Shown here one piece after another: positions 6,318 through 15,212 of a stretch of 53,773 nt of DNA. Within the stretch, counting starts at the first letter, position 1. Each line of letters opens with the position of its first letter. The stretch is taken from NCBI GenBank assembly GCA_018712915.1, contig DVGC01000041.1, positions 1 through 53,773 on the forward strand. Direction: 5' to 3'. The notes below the pieces were generated by a model. The model searched no databases. It saw only the letters and a program-made list of their open reading frames with translations, and was not told the origin of the DNA. A program made the translations under genes and the position numbers. The DNA is from Candidatus Copromonas faecavium (nom. illeg.). Lineage in GTDB: Bacteria > Bacillota > Clostridia > Lachnospirales > Lachnospiraceae.

Positions 6318-7007
6318 TTAGTCCAGCAGATCGGAGGCTTGAGTCTGTCGTATATCAAGTGGGCCAAAGTAGTCAGGAAATTTTTTCACTAATTCTTTTT
6401 CGCGCGCAATGCTTGGATCAAGATGTGCTTCAAGAATTTTTTGAAGCTGATTGCAGTCTCCTGCTTCAATACAATTCAAAATTTGCCGGTGTTCATTCAG
6501 GGTATCCTTCATAACATCACTGAAAACAGAAAGGTCCAGCATTCGATATCGTGTTTGATGAGAGCGGCAAAGCTTATCCCAGATAACTGGATAACCAGCG
6601 CAGTCGAATAAGCGCCTGTGAAATTCGCCATCCGCTTTCAAATATTCTACAATATCGTTGTTTTGAATGGCCATTGACAAGGAAAACATATTTTCTGCAA
6701 ATCGTTCTTGAAGACATTCTTTTCTTTTGCACAAAGTTAGTAATAGTTTTGTTTCAAGAATATGGCGCATCACAACGAGCTGACGGACATATTCCATATC
6801 TATTTTGGAGACATAGGTTCCTCTTTGAGGATATACCTGCACAAGCATTTCATTTGCAAGTAAAATAATGGCTTCCCGTACCGGAGTTCTGCTTACGTGC
6901 AATTCTTCGACGAGAAGGGATTCTTTTATCATTTGTCCCGGATAAAATTCAAGACTTATAATTTTTGTTTTCAGAATACCATATACATCTATGCCTCTTA
7001 CTGCCAT
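6318..7007 (-). CDS. GntR family regulator, FadR/FCD type
   Basis: A 229-aa repressor-like protein. Residues 1-70 form the winged helix with LVEELHVSRTPVREAI as the recognition segment and QRGTYVSKI as the wing. The C-terminal domain is the all-helical FCD ligand domain, with metal/ligand residues in DGEFHRRLFD, LNEHRQIL and LEAHLD. FCD regulators usually sense a carboxylic acid or amino acid that is the substrate or product of the genes they control. It is followed on the same strand side by the nitrilase and creatininase genes and faces a transporter cluster. A perfect palindrome sits 68 bp before its start, suggesting self-control. Confidence 0.9.
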   Translation of the reverse strand: MAVRGIDVYGILKTKIISLEFYPGQMIKESLLVEELHVSRTPVREAIILLANEMLVQVYPQRGTYVSKIDMEYVRQLVVMRHILETKLLLTLCKRKECLQERFAENMFSLSMAIQNNDIVEYLKADGEFHRRLFDCAGYPVIWDKLCRSHQTRYRMLDLSVFSDVMKDTLNEHRQILNCIEAGDCNQLQKILEAHLDPSIAREKELVKKFPDYFGPLDIRQTQASDLLD

Positions 7008-7074
7008 GCTTATCAGAATCCCTTCTTAAATTTTTATATGATCTTACAACGCTATTTCTCTTAATGTCAAGCAG

Positions 7075-7090
7075 AATATACTAGTATATT
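7075..7090. promoter_or_regulatory. palindromic operator candidate upstream of gntR
   Basis: AATATACTAGTATATT is a perfect 16-bp palindrome in the gap before the GntR-type gene. The same TATACTA core recurs at 8867-8882 over the promoter of the divergent cluster, as expected for one dimeric regulator. Confidence 0.55.
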
Positions 7091-7154
7091 TGCTTTGTAT
7101 CTGCGACATTCAGAAAAATGAAAGAAGATGAAGAACGTAAAACAGCAAAAGAGC

Positions 7155-7991
7155 TTAGTAACTTTTCTTTAGAGTATAAACATTTTCCCTTCTGTTCTGA
7201 AGTGTATAGAGCTGATTCCTTGCTTTTTCCAGATATGCAAAGTCAATTTCTGCAGTTGTAACGCCAGGTTCTTCACCAGCCATTGCGATCACGCGGCCCC
7301 ATGGATCTACGATCATGGAATGACCATACATGTGGGCTGTTGGTTTGTTTCCGCACTGTCCGCAGGCGATCATATAGCAGCCGTTTTCAATGGCTCTTGC
7401 GCGAATTAATGGTTCCCAGTGATCCTTTCCTGTCATCATGAGAAATGCGGCCGGCAGACATAAGATATCAGCGCCCTCCATTGCCTGAAGGCGAAAGACT
7501 TCAGGGAATCGGATATCATAACAGATAGAAAGACCAAGCTTACCACATTCTTTTGCATCACATACAACGATTTCGCTGCCGGAACGCTTTCGATCAGATT
7601 CTCTGTAAGAGCCGGCGCCCTCCACATCCACATCGAAAGTATGTATCTTCCGATATTTAGCGGCCAGCTGCCCCTCTGGATTAACGACCATTGTTGTATT
7701 ATATGTTTTTACTGAATCGCCCGGAATTTTTTCGGTAATACTTCCGCCATGAATCCAGATTCCGTATTGCTTTGCCAGTCTGGAGAGCATTGCAAAGCAT
7801 TCTCCGCCAGGGATGTCTTCGGCAAAATCAATGGGAGTAGGCCCCTGATAAGTCCATACCTCCGGAAGCATCAAGAGTTTTGCCCCCCGTTCTGCACCTA
7901 TCTTAATCCATTTTTCTGCTGATTGCAGATTCTCTTCATAATCCTCCCGTGGATCTAATTGAACTACACCAGCAATAAAATTCTCTTTCAT
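7155..7991 (-). CDS. carbon-nitrogen hydrolase (nitrilase superfamily amidase)
   Basis: This 278-aa cytosolic enzyme carries the complete nitrilase triad: E44 (LPEVWTY), K114 (YRKIHTFD) and C156 (LSICYDIRFPE). The length and the RKIHTFDVDVEG segment resemble the omega-amidase/Nit2-like and N-carbamoyl-type amidase branch rather than true nitrilases. It would hydrolyse a linear amide or carbamoyl compound to acid plus ammonia. It lies 15 nt downstream of the creatininase-family gene in the same direction, so both likely act on one pathway under the GntR regulator. GGAGG precedes the ATG. The substrate cannot be told from sequence. Confidence 0.88.
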   Translation of the reverse strand: MKENFIAGVVQLDPREDYEENLQSAEKWIKIGAERGAKLLMLPEVWTYQGPTPIDFAEDIPGGECFAMLSRLAKQYGIWIHGGSITEKIPGDSVKTYNTTMVVNPEGQLAAKYRKIHTFDVDVEGAGSYRESDRKRSGSEIVVCDAKECGKLGLSICYDIRFPEVFRLQAMEGADILCLPAAFLMMTGKDHWEPLIRARAIENGCYMIACGQCGNKPTAHMYGHSMIVDPWGRVIAMAGEEPGVTTAEIDFAYLEKARNQLYTLQNRRENVYTLKKSY

Positions 7992-8006
7992 AATAAAACC
8001 TCCTTC

Positions 8007-8753
8007 TTAACAGGAAAATTCCTGATGCATATATTCTACAATTCGTGCTACGCATTTGTTTACAAGTTCTTCCCCTTTTTGCGCATTGCCTATGGTCGCA
8101 TCACCCAGAAGAGCCTTTGGTGCAGTCAGATGAAATGGGACATACGTGATAATATCAGAATCTCTTGTAAATCCTTCTCTGGCTGGCTCAGCTTTATCAA
8201 CGTGCTTCATTTCCACATATTCGGGGTACAGATATAAAAGTACAGAAGTTCCGCATTCGCTTGCGTGTCCATGAGCCATCCATCCGGAATTTTCAAGAAT
8301 GCCAACCCCTTTTGCCTGTGTAAAACGCCACCAGTCAATTTGAGCACATTTGATGCCATATTGGTCCTGCATGGCTCGGGATACGTGGCCTATCAGAGGA
8401 ACATTGCCAGCATGTCCGTTGATGATCATAAAGTTTTTGAATCCCCATTTTACGAGTGATTCCACCACATCATGGAAAAATGCTGTCCAGGTTTCGGGCG
8501 TTATACAGATTGTTCCGGGGAAACCGCCTAGGGAATAGGATTCTCCAACTTCGATTGAAGGGCCAATCATAGCATTCACTTCATTTGACACAAGTTCCGC
8601 TATTTTTTGAGCGACAAGAATGTCAGAACCCATTGGCAGGTGGGGGCCATATCCTTCTGTGGCACCAACAGGAATGATGACGGTATCACAGCTTTTTTTC
8701 CTTTCTGCAAATTCTGAGGTGCTCATGAGTTTGATCCAGTTTGTTTCTTTCAT
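8007..8753 (-). CDS. creatininase family amidohydrolase
   Basis: A 248-aa protein of the creatininase/creatinine amidohydrolase fold. The metal-binding positions are conserved: E33, H38 and D44 in ATEGYGPHLPMGSD, H114 in INGHAGN, and E166 in HGHASECGTS. The family opens cyclic amides (creatinine) but also includes enzymes of other pathways, so creatinine is only one possible substrate. The next gene downstream is a nitrilase-type amidase, which suggests stepwise ring opening and amide cleavage. The ATG has AAAGGAG 8 nt before it. The promoter should lie in the 209-bp gap shared with the divergent rraA-like gene. Confidence 0.88.
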   Translation of the reverse strand: MKETNWIKLMSTSEFAERKKSCDTVIIPVGATEGYGPHLPMGSDILVAQKIAELVSNEVNAMIGPSIEVGESYSLGGFPGTICITPETWTAFFHDVVESLVKWGFKNFMIINGHAGNVPLIGHVSRAMQDQYGIKCAQIDWWRFTQAKGVGILENSGWMAHGHASECGTSVLLYLYPEYVEMKHVDKAEPAREGFTRDSDIITYVPFHLTAPKALLGDATIGNAQKGEELVNKCVARIVEYMHQEFSC

Positions 8754-8840
8754 GTTCCGTTATCTCCTTTCAAATTATAAAGTATCTATATAAAGATTTT
8801 ATAAAAATTTTCATTTAGAACAATTGTTTTCAAAAAACAG

Positions 8841-8882
8841 TTGTCATTTATGCCAAAATATAGTATTATACTAATATACTAA
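8841..8882 (+). promoter_or_regulatory. promoter with overlapping operator repeats for the uptake operon
   Basis: TTGTCA (8841-8846), a 17-bp spacer and TATTAT (8864-8869) make a sigma-A-like promoter. The -10 is buried in palindrome AGTATTATACT (8862-8872) and in two tandem TATACTAA units (8867-8874, 8875-8882). The TATACTA core is shared with the palindrome before gntR, which suggests repression by the GntR-type protein. Confidence 0.55.
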
Positions 8883-8962
8883 TATATTACTTGGAACGGA
8901 TAAAACTGTCAATCCCAAATTGAAAATCAAGTACGAAAATTTATGAAAGGAGCTATACAATT

Positions 8963-9625
8963 ATGCAGTTAACGGATGCTTTAAGAAAACGTTTTCTGTC
9001 GGTAGATCCGGCAACGGTAGGGCATTATATCAATGGAGGATTTATGCACCCGGAAATGAAACCTGTTCGACGTGACGATATGCGGATGATCGGGCCAGCA
9101 TATACGGTTCGTATTTCCGGACGTGATTCCTGCGCACTGTATTATGGAATTAAGCACGCGCCGAAAGGTTCAGTAATTGTTGTTGATCGCTGTGGAGACC
9201 AGACATTTGCATGCTGCGGGGAAATGGTGGCCACCTATGCTCAGGGAAGAGGAATGGCCGGGATTGTAATCGACGGTCCGGCAACGGATTCCCGCGCTAT
9301 AGAAAAAATGGAGATTCCTGTCTTTTGCACGGGAATATCTTCCGTTACGACAATGATATATGGGGCAACCGGAGAGGTTCAGGTTCCTGTTGTATGCTGT
9401 GGCGCCCATGTGAATCCTGGAGATCTTGTTTTTGGTGATGCAGACGGAGTTGTTGTTCTTCCGGCGGACGGTTATGAGGAAGCGCTAAAGAAGGCGGAAG
9501 AATCTGTGGCACGTGAGATTTCTCTGAGAAAACACTTTCTGAATGGAGGTGATCCGCTCTGGAATGTGGACCGGCTTTTTTCTGTCGGCCTTGCTGAAAC
9601 TATTGCAGAATTAAAGAAATTGTAG
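8963..9625 (+). CDS. RraA-like / dimethylmenaquinone methyltransferase-fold protein
   Basis: A 220-aa protein of the RraA/HMG-aldolase fold. Characteristic parts are GIVIDGPATDSRAI (about 101-113) and FGDADGVVVLP (about 155-165). In HMG/oxaloacetate-type aldolases the first motif normally reads DGxxRD, with an Arg that binds substrate; here it reads DGPATD, with Thr in that place, and the nearest Arg is R111. The aldolase reaction may therefore differ or be lost. Members like this occur beside catabolic operons as lyases or racemase-like enzymes of unknown substrate. The gene opens the plus-strand operon, 105 nt before the transporter binding protein, with AAAGGAG before its ATG. Confidence 0.8.
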   Translation: MQLTDALRKRFLSVDPATVGHYINGGFMHPEMKPVRRDDMRMIGPAYTVRISGRDSCALYYGIKHAPKGSVIVVDRCGDQTFACCGEMVATYAQGRGMAGIVIDGPATDSRAIEKMEIPVFCTGISSVTTMIYGATGEVQVPVVCCGAHVNPGDLVFGDADGVVVLPADGYEEALKKAEESVAREISLRKHFLNGGDPLWNVDRLFSVGLAETIAELKKL

Positions 9626-9729
9626 TGGCAAGGAATTATAAAACAATTTCATCCGACAGCTTGGCTTGAAGAAATGCAGCCGAAATATTTATATTGTTCT
9701 GAGAGTTCATGAATTAGGAGGAGTATGAA

Positions 9730-11289
9730 ATGAAAAAAAGAAACATAGTACGCATCGTATCGATGGCACTTGCCGTATCTATGATTGCAGCGATGACTGC
9801 AGGCTGCGGACAGAGCAGCGATTCCAAAGCTGGAACCGGTAATGAAGGGGAAGCTGCTGCTGGCGGAGAAGCTTCTTATAAAGATACTATCACCATTGCG
9901 CATTGGGAAGAACCGACGACTTTGGATCCGCAGGCCCAGGGAAAAATGTCCTGCGGCGCTGTATCGACACAAATTTATGATACACTTGTTACTCTAGATG
10001 AAAATGGACAGCCGCTTCCCTGCCTTGCGGAAAGTTGGGAACAGATAGATGATACTACATTCCGCTTTTACTTAAGGGAGGGAGTAAAATTCCACAATGG
10101 AGATACATTAACCGCCGAAGATGTCCGATACACCATAGAACGTGCCTGCACGAATCCTGGAAGTTCGTCTACTTTTATCACGTTTGATCCGGAAAATACC
10201 AAGGCCATTGATGATCTTACTGTGGAAATCAAACTGAAATCCCCGGATGCTTCTATTTATGATACCCTGAACGGGCAGAGAGGCGCCATTGTTTGCAAAC
10301 GGGCAATAGAAGAGATGGGTGAGGATGCATTTGGACATGCTCCCGTAGGAACTGGTCCATATAAACTGGAAGAATGGGTAACGGGAACAGAACTTCATCT
10401 GACAGCCAATGAAGATTACTGGGGTGAGGCACCTAAAACTCCCAATCTTGTATATAAAATTATTACAGAATCTGCGAATCGTGTTATTGAAATGGAGACT
10501 GGAAATGCAGATATCTGCCTGAATGTATTGGCCAGTGAGGTTCCCAGACTGCAGGAGGCAGAAGGAATCAGCGTAGAAATGGGGCCAGGCTATCAGTATA
10601 CAACGATTACATTTAATATGCAGGATCCGGTTCTTTCAGACGTCCGCTTAAGACAGGCATTGGCATATGCCATTGATCGAGAGGCAATTGTGGATGCGGT
10701 ATATGGGGATACAGCAACTGTAGCTGATAGTATTATGCCTACTACCATTCTTGGGGCGAAAACTTATGATCCGAACATGTATGATGTAGAAGCTGCAAAA
10801 CAGCTGATTGCAGAAGCCGGGTATGGAGATGGACTGACGCTTAATTTTGTTGTTCAGCCGCTGGAAGAGATGCAGCGTTTAACAGAAGCTGTCCAGAACA
10901 TGTGGAAACAAATTGGTGTTGAGACAAATGTAAGTACAGCCGAAGTAGCAGCTTATCTGGCACAGGGAAATACACTTCAGGTTGGTATCCGGAATGGCAG
11001 CGCCTCTGATCCTGCAAGTACACTTATTATTTACGACTCTGCGTTTGGCGATCGGCTGAACTCCAACAATGCGGAACTTGATAAGATGCTTGCCGATGCT
11101 AAGGGGATTTATGATACAGAGAAACGGGCAGAAGCATATTATGACATCTGTGACTATTTATGGGAGCAAAAATGGACGATTCCGCTCGCATTTAAAAATA
11201 CCATTTATGCTGTATCAGATAAGGTTGAAGGATTCGAATTTGATAGGATGAATTATCTGAAGATGGAAGATATTCAGGTTCTTGAATAG
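9730..11289 (+). CDS. ABC transporter solute-binding lipoprotein, family 5 (peptide/Opp-Dpp type)
   Basis: A 519-aa SBP_bac_5 protein. A signal peptide leads to lipobox TAG-C26, so it should be lipid-anchored outside the membrane. The mature part begins with the family pattern (TIAHWEEPTTLDPQ, then YDTLVTLDENGQPLPCLAESW) and contains the hallmark FYLREGVKFHNGDTLTAEDV and LRQALAYAIDRE. Family 5 proteins bind peptides, nickel chelates, opines, glutathione or sugars, so the ligand is open. Given the amidases and decarboxylase around it, a modified amino acid or small peptide-like compound is likely. AGGAGG lies just before the ATG. A stable hairpin after the stop probably sets its higher expression relative to the permeases. 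Confidence 0.93.
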   Translation: MKKRNIVRIVSMALAVSMIAAMTAGCGQSSDSKAGTGNEGEAAAGGEASYKDTITIAHWEEPTTLDPQAQGKMSCGAVSTQIYDTLVTLDENGQPLPCLAESWEQIDDTTFRFYLREGVKFHNGDTLTAEDVRYTIERACTNPGSSSTFITFDPENTKAIDDLTVEIKLKSPDASIYDTLNGQRGAIVCKRAIEEMGEDAFGHAPVGTGPYKLEEWVTGTELHLTANEDYWGEAPKTPNLVYKIITESANRVIEMETGNADICLNVLASEVPRLQEAEGISVEMGPGYQYTTITFNMQDPVLSDVRLRQALAYAIDREAIVDAVYGDTATVADSIMPTTILGAKTYDPNMYDVEAAKQLIAEAGYGDGLTLNFVVQPLEEMQRLTEAVQNMWKQIGVETNVSTAEVAAYLAQGNTLQVGIRNGSASDPASTLIIYDSAFGDRLNSNNAELDKMLADAKGIYDTEKRAEAYYDICDYLWEQKWTIPLAFKNTIYAVSDKVEGFEFDRMNYLKMEDIQVLE

Positions 11290-11307
11290 TTTCACTGCTC
11301 TTTAAAA

Positions 11308-11338
11308 GCTGCATCCGGACAATCCGTTCGGATGCAGC
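11308..11338 (+). promoter_or_regulatory. intercistronic stem-loop after binding-protein gene
   Basis: GCTGCATCCG pairs perfectly with CGGATGCAGC (10 bp, 11-nt loop). No T-run follows, so it is more likely an mRNA-stabilising or partial-termination element between the binding protein and the permeases than a full terminator. Confidence 0.6.
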
Positions 11339-11366
11339 ATTGCATCAGAAGAAAGGGGTTACAAAT

Positions 11367-12347
11367 TTGCTGCGTTTTATAGGAAAACGGATTCTTATGA
11401 TGATTCCTGTTCTGATTGGCGTTACCTTGATTATTTTTACCATGATGTATCTGACGCCTGGGGATGCTGCAGATATGCTGTTGGGAGACAGCGCCACCAT
11501 AGAACAGAAGGAACAGCTTCGGGAAGAATTAAAGTTAAACGACCCGTATCTGGTTCAATATTTTAACTACATGAAAGGGGTATTTCATGGAGATTTGGGA
11601 ACATCTTATTCCACTAAGCGCCCAGTTACAGAGGAACTTTTGGATCGATTCCCTACAACGATTAAACTGGCAGGAGCCGGAGTATTGCTGTCTTTAATTT
11701 TCGGTGTCTCCATGGGAATTATTTCGGCAACAAAGCAATATTCGATTTTTGACAATCTGGCGACCACATTTTCTCTTCTAGGCGTATCGATTCCTAATTT
11801 CTGGCTTGCCTTAATGTTAATCATTATTTTTGCGGTTAATTTGAAAATCCTGCCTCCTTCGGGGCTTTCAAGCCCTCTTCACTGGATTTTACCAGTCATT
11901 TCTCTGGGGATGAATTCTACAGCCACGATTATGAGAATGACCCGGTCCAGTATGCTGGAGGTTGTCAGGCAGGATTACATCCGGACTGCCCGTGCAAAAG
12001 GACAAAAGGAAAGCCTGGTGATTTTGCGTCATGCGCTTCCCAATGCACTGATTCCTATTATAACAGTTGCAGGATTACAGTTTGGCCGTCTCATGGGAGG
12101 AGCTGTTATGGCAGAAACTGTTTTTTCAATCGCAGGTATTGGAAAACTGATGGTTGATGCGATAAAACTCCAGAATTTCCCTATTGTACAAGGCGGTGTT
12201 TTGTTGATTGCATTTTCGACTTCTATTGTTAATTTGCTGATTGATATTCTTTATGCATTCGTGGATCCTCGGATTCGCTCTCAATATATTCGCCCCAAAA
12301 AGAATAAACAGGAGGCATTGAAAGGAGGGGCTCCCAGTAATGGCTAA
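11367..12347 (+). CDS. ABC transporter permease, DppB/OppB type
   Basis: I place the start at TTG 11367, 8 nt after AAGGGG, giving 326 aa beginning MLRFIGKRILMMIPVL. An earlier TTG at 11340 lies against the stem-loop and has no site. Six membrane segments are visible, the first at about residues 9-31, with a large extracytoplasmic loop containing MLLGDSATIEQKEQLREELKLNDPYLVQYF, the usual DppB signature. The EAA-type loop that contacts the ATPases is DYIRTARAKGQKESLVILRHALPNALIPII. It pairs with the following permease, whose start overlaps its stop by 8 nt. Confidence 0.93.
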   Translation: MLRFIGKRILMMIPVLIGVTLIIFTMMYLTPGDAADMLLGDSATIEQKEQLREELKLNDPYLVQYFNYMKGVFHGDLGTSYSTKRPVTEELLDRFPTTIKLAGAGVLLSLIFGVSMGIISATKQYSIFDNLATTFSLLGVSIPNFWLALMLIIIFAVNLKILPPSGLSSPLHWILPVISLGMNSTATIMRMTRSSMLEVVRQDYIRTARAKGQKESLVILRHALPNALIPIITVAGLQFGRLMGGAVMAETVFSIAGIGKLMVDAIKLQNFPIVQGGVLLIAFSTSIVNLLIDILYAFVDPRIRSQYIRPKKNKQEALKGGAPSNG

Positions 12348-13239
12348 TCAATCTGATACGAAGATTTTTGAACAGGAGGAGCAGGTTGTTTTAAAAAAGC
12401 AGAGTCAATTCCGGGAGATTATGGGACGCTTTGCCAAGAATAAACTGGCTATCGCCAGTCTGGTCATTATATTTATTTTAATTATCATGGCAGTTTTTGC
12501 GGAGCAGATTGCGCCCTATGGGCCGGATGACCAGGACTTGTCCCGTAGGTTTACTTATCCGTGTGCAGAATTCTTACTTGGTACAGATGATTACGGGAGG
12601 GACATTTTAAGCCGGCTGATATATGGTGCACGATATTCCCTGTCTGTTGGCCTGATTTCCGTTTCTTTTTCCTGCCTGATTGGAGTTATTTTGGGATGTA
12701 TTGCAGGATTTTATGGACAAGTAGCGGATAACATTATTATGCGCCTTGTGGATATTGTACTGGCAATTCCCAATATTCTTCTTGCACTTTCGATAGCATC
12801 CGCTTTAGGGCCTGGTCTTGGGAATTTGATTGTGGCTGTTGGAATCGGCGCTGTTCCTGGATATGCGAGGATTGTCCGGGCATCTATTTTATCAGTAAAA
12901 CAGATGGAGTATATTGAAGCGGCCCGTTCGATTGGGGCCAGTGATGTCCGGATTATTACGCGGCACATTCTTCCAAATTGCCTGGCACCAATTATTGTAC
13001 AGGCAACCATGAGCATTGCGGTTGCGATTTTATCGGCGGCATCCCTAAGCTTTCTTGGACTTGGCATTACGCCTCCCACACCGGAATGGGGTTCCATGCT
13101 TTCTGCCGGACGTGCCTATATCCGTGATTTCTGGCCGGTTGTTACGTTCCCAGGTATGATGATCATGATAACCGTGTTTGCCTTTAATATTCTCGGAGAT
13201 GGCTTACGTGACGCTCTCGACCCGAAACTGAAGGTTTAA
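12340..13239 (+). CDS. ABC transporter permease, DppC/OppC type
   Basis: A 299-aa integral membrane protein. A cytoplasmic N-terminus carries the OppC_N helix (FAKNKLAIASLVIIFILI). The periplasm-facing FLLGTDDYGRDILSRLIYGARYSL is the family hallmark. The EAA-type loop is EYIEAARSIGASDVRIITRHILPN. The start overlaps the previous gene by 8 nt and GGAGG lies within that gene, so the two permeases are probably made in equal amounts for the heterodimer. Confidence 0.94.
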   Translation: MANQSDTKIFEQEEQVVLKKQSQFREIMGRFAKNKLAIASLVIIFILIIMAVFAEQIAPYGPDDQDLSRRFTYPCAEFLLGTDDYGRDILSRLIYGARYSLSVGLISVSFSCLIGVILGCIAGFYGQVADNIIMRLVDIVLAIPNILLALSIASALGPGLGNLIVAVGIGAVPGYARIVRASILSVKQMEYIEAARSIGASDVRIITRHILPNCLAPIIVQATMSIAVAILSAASLSFLGLGITPPTPEWGSMLSAGRAYIRDFWPVVTFPGMMIMITVFAFNILGDGLRDALDPKLKV

Positions 13240-13252
13240 GGAGGAATATAAA

Positions 13253-14221
13253 ATGCCAGAACCTATTTTGGAAGTAAAAAACCTAACGATTGAATATACC
13301 TCTGGGAAATCCATTGTCCAGGCTGTTAATAATTTGAGTTTTACACTTGAGAAAGGAGAAGCGTTGGGGCTTGTGGGAGAAACTGGCGCGGGAAAAACCA
13401 CGACAGCGCTTTCTATCATGCAGCTCATCACTTCACCGCCCGGCCGGATCAAAAGCGGAGAGATTATTTTTGAAGGAAGAGATTTGACAAAACTGCCGCA
13501 AAGTGAGCTTAGAAAATTGCGCGGTGAAAAGATATCCATGATTTTCCAGGATCCCATGACAGCGCTGAATCCGGTTATCACGGTGGGAGACCAGATCAGT
13601 GAAGTAATCAGACTGCATGAAAAAACCACAAAGCTGGAAGCTGCTGCAAAGGCCAAGGAAATGCTTGAAATGGTAGGAATCCCGGGAGAGCGGTATTCGG
13701 AATATCCGCATCAGTTTTCCGGAGGCATGAAGCAGCGTGTCATTATTGCGATTGCTTTGGCCCGCAGTCCTTCTCTTTTGATTGCGGACGAACCGACAAC
13801 AGCTTTGGATGTTACGATCCAGGCACAGGTTCTTGAGATGATTGACCGTATTATTCGTGAGTTAAAAACAACATTGATTCTTATTACTCATGACTTGGGG
13901 GTTGTGGCCGATATTTGTGATAAAGCAGCGATTATGTATGCCGGAGAGATTGTTGAATATGGTACATTGGATCATATTTATAATCACACACTCCATCCGT
14001 ACAGCATTGGCCTGTTTAATTCCATTCCCAATTTTGATGAGGACGTTCATCGTTTAAAACCAATCAAAGGTCTGATGCCAGACCCCACCAATCTTCCCAA
14101 AGGGTGCAGCTTCAGCCTTCGTTGTCCGGACTGCTGCGAGACCTGCCGTCAGAGAAAATTCGAATTGACAGAAGCTGCTCCGGGCCACTTTGTACGCTGC
14201 ATAAAATACGCTCAAGTTTAG
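13253..14221 (+). CDS. ABC transporter ATP-binding protein, DppD/OppD type
   Basis: A 322-aa ATPase: Walker [11 protein letters not shown]-loop [12 protein letters not shown], signature FSGGMKQR, Walker [13 protein letters not shown] and switch His in LITHDLG. The C-terminal oligopeptide-transporter extension has the Cys cluster [14 protein letters not shown] (near residues 285-298). In DppD homologues such a cluster can hold an iron-sulfur centre, although spacing differs between members. It forms a pair with the next gene and energises the two permeases. Confidence 0.94.
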   Translation: MPEPILEVKNLTIEYTSGKSIVQAVNNLSFTLEKGEALGLVGETGAGKTTTALSIMQLITSPPGRIKSGEIIFEGRDLTKLPQSELRKLRGEKISMIFQDPMTALNPVITVGDQISEVIRLHEKTTKLEAAAKAKEMLEMVGIPGERYSEYPHQFSGGMKQRVIIAIALARSPSLLIADEPTTALDVTIQAQVLEMIDRIIRELKTTLILITHDLGVVADICDKAAIMYAGEIVEYGTLDHIYNHTLHPYSIGLFNSIPNFDEDVHRLKPIKGLMPDPTNLPKGCSFSLRCPDCCETCRQRKFELTEAAPGHFVRCIKYAQV

Positions 14222-14233
14222 GAGGTGCGGATT

Positions 14234-15199
14234 TTGGCTACCATTTTGGAAGCGAAGCATTTAAAGAAATATTTTAAAACTCCAAAGGGCATGCTTCATG
14301 CTGTCGATGATGTTAGTTTTTCTATTGAAGCAGGAAAAACCCTCGGAGTAGTGGGAGAGTCCGGCTGCGGAAAATCCACTCTGGGTCGGGTTCTGATTCA
14401 TCTTCTTGAAAGAACCGACGGGCAAATTTTCTTTGAGGGGAAAGACATCAGCGACTTGAAAAAGTCCGAGTTGAAAGAGATTCGCAAGGACATGCAGATG
14501 ATTTTTCAGGATCCGTTTGCGTCACTGAATCCCAGACAGTCTGTCAGTGAAATCATTGCGGAGCCGCTGCAGATTTATCATCGGGTTTCATCGAAGCAGG
14601 ATCTGGAAAAACAAGTTCTTGAGTTGATGGATACGGTTGGTTTGGCCAGAAGACTGGCCAATTCCTACCCTCATGAACTTGATGGTGGCAGACGCCAGAG
14701 AATAGGCGTTGCAAGAGCGCTGGCATTGAATCCTAAATTCATTGTATGCGATGAACCGGTATCGGCGCTGGATGTTTCTATTCAGGCACAGATTCTGAAT
14801 TTGATGCAGGATCTGCAGGAAGAACGGAATCTTACGTACCTGTTTATTACACATAATCTGTCTGTGGTAAAACATATTTCAGACGAAATTCTTGTAATGT
14901 ATCTGGGAAAAATGGTGGAGTTCGCCAGTGATAAGGATATTTTTATGCACCGCCTTCACCCTTATACCAAGGCATTGCTGGCCGCAGTACCGCTTCCTGT
15001 ATATGGAATGCAGAAGAAGAAACGGCAGCTTTTAAGCGGAGAACTTTCTTCTCCAATTAATCCAAAGCCAGGCTGCCGTTTTGCCACACGCTGCCCGTAT
15101 GCAAAGGAGATTTGCTCGCAGAAGGAACCCGAACTGGAAGAGATTATGCCAAGGCACTTTGTTGCCTGCCATTTTGCCAGGGAAATTAATGGGCTATAA
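14234..15199 (+). CDS. ABC transporter ATP-binding protein, DppF/OppF type
   Basis: I take TTG 14234 as start, because GGAGG ends 8 nt before it; a GTG at 14225 overlaps that site. The 321-aa product has Walker A GESGCGKST, Q-loop MIFQDPFASLNP, Walker B FIVCDEPVSALD and switch THNLSV. The ABC signature reads LDGGRRQR, not the usual LSGGQRQR: Asp replaces the Ser that contacts the ATP gamma phosphate. Because DppD and DppF form a heterodimer, one of the two composite ATP sites may be weak or inactive. The C-terminal Cys pattern PGCRFATRCPYAKEIC is normal. Confidence 0.93.
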   Translation: MATILEAKHLKKYFKTPKGMLHAVDDVSFSIEAGKTLGVVGESGCGKSTLGRVLIHLLERTDGQIFFEGKDISDLKKSELKEIRKDMQMIFQDPFASLNPRQSVSEIIAEPLQIYHRVSSKQDLEKQVLELMDTVGLARRLANSYPHELDGGRRQRIGVARALALNPKFIVCDEPVSALDVSIQAQILNLMQDLQEERNLTYLFITHNLSVVKHISDEILVMYLGKMVEFASDKDIFMHRLHPYTKALLAAVPLPVYGMQKKKRQLLSGELSSPINPKPGCRFATRCPYAKEICSQKEPELEEIMPRHFVACHFAREINGL

Positions 15200-15212
15200 A
15201 GGAGGGATTTTT

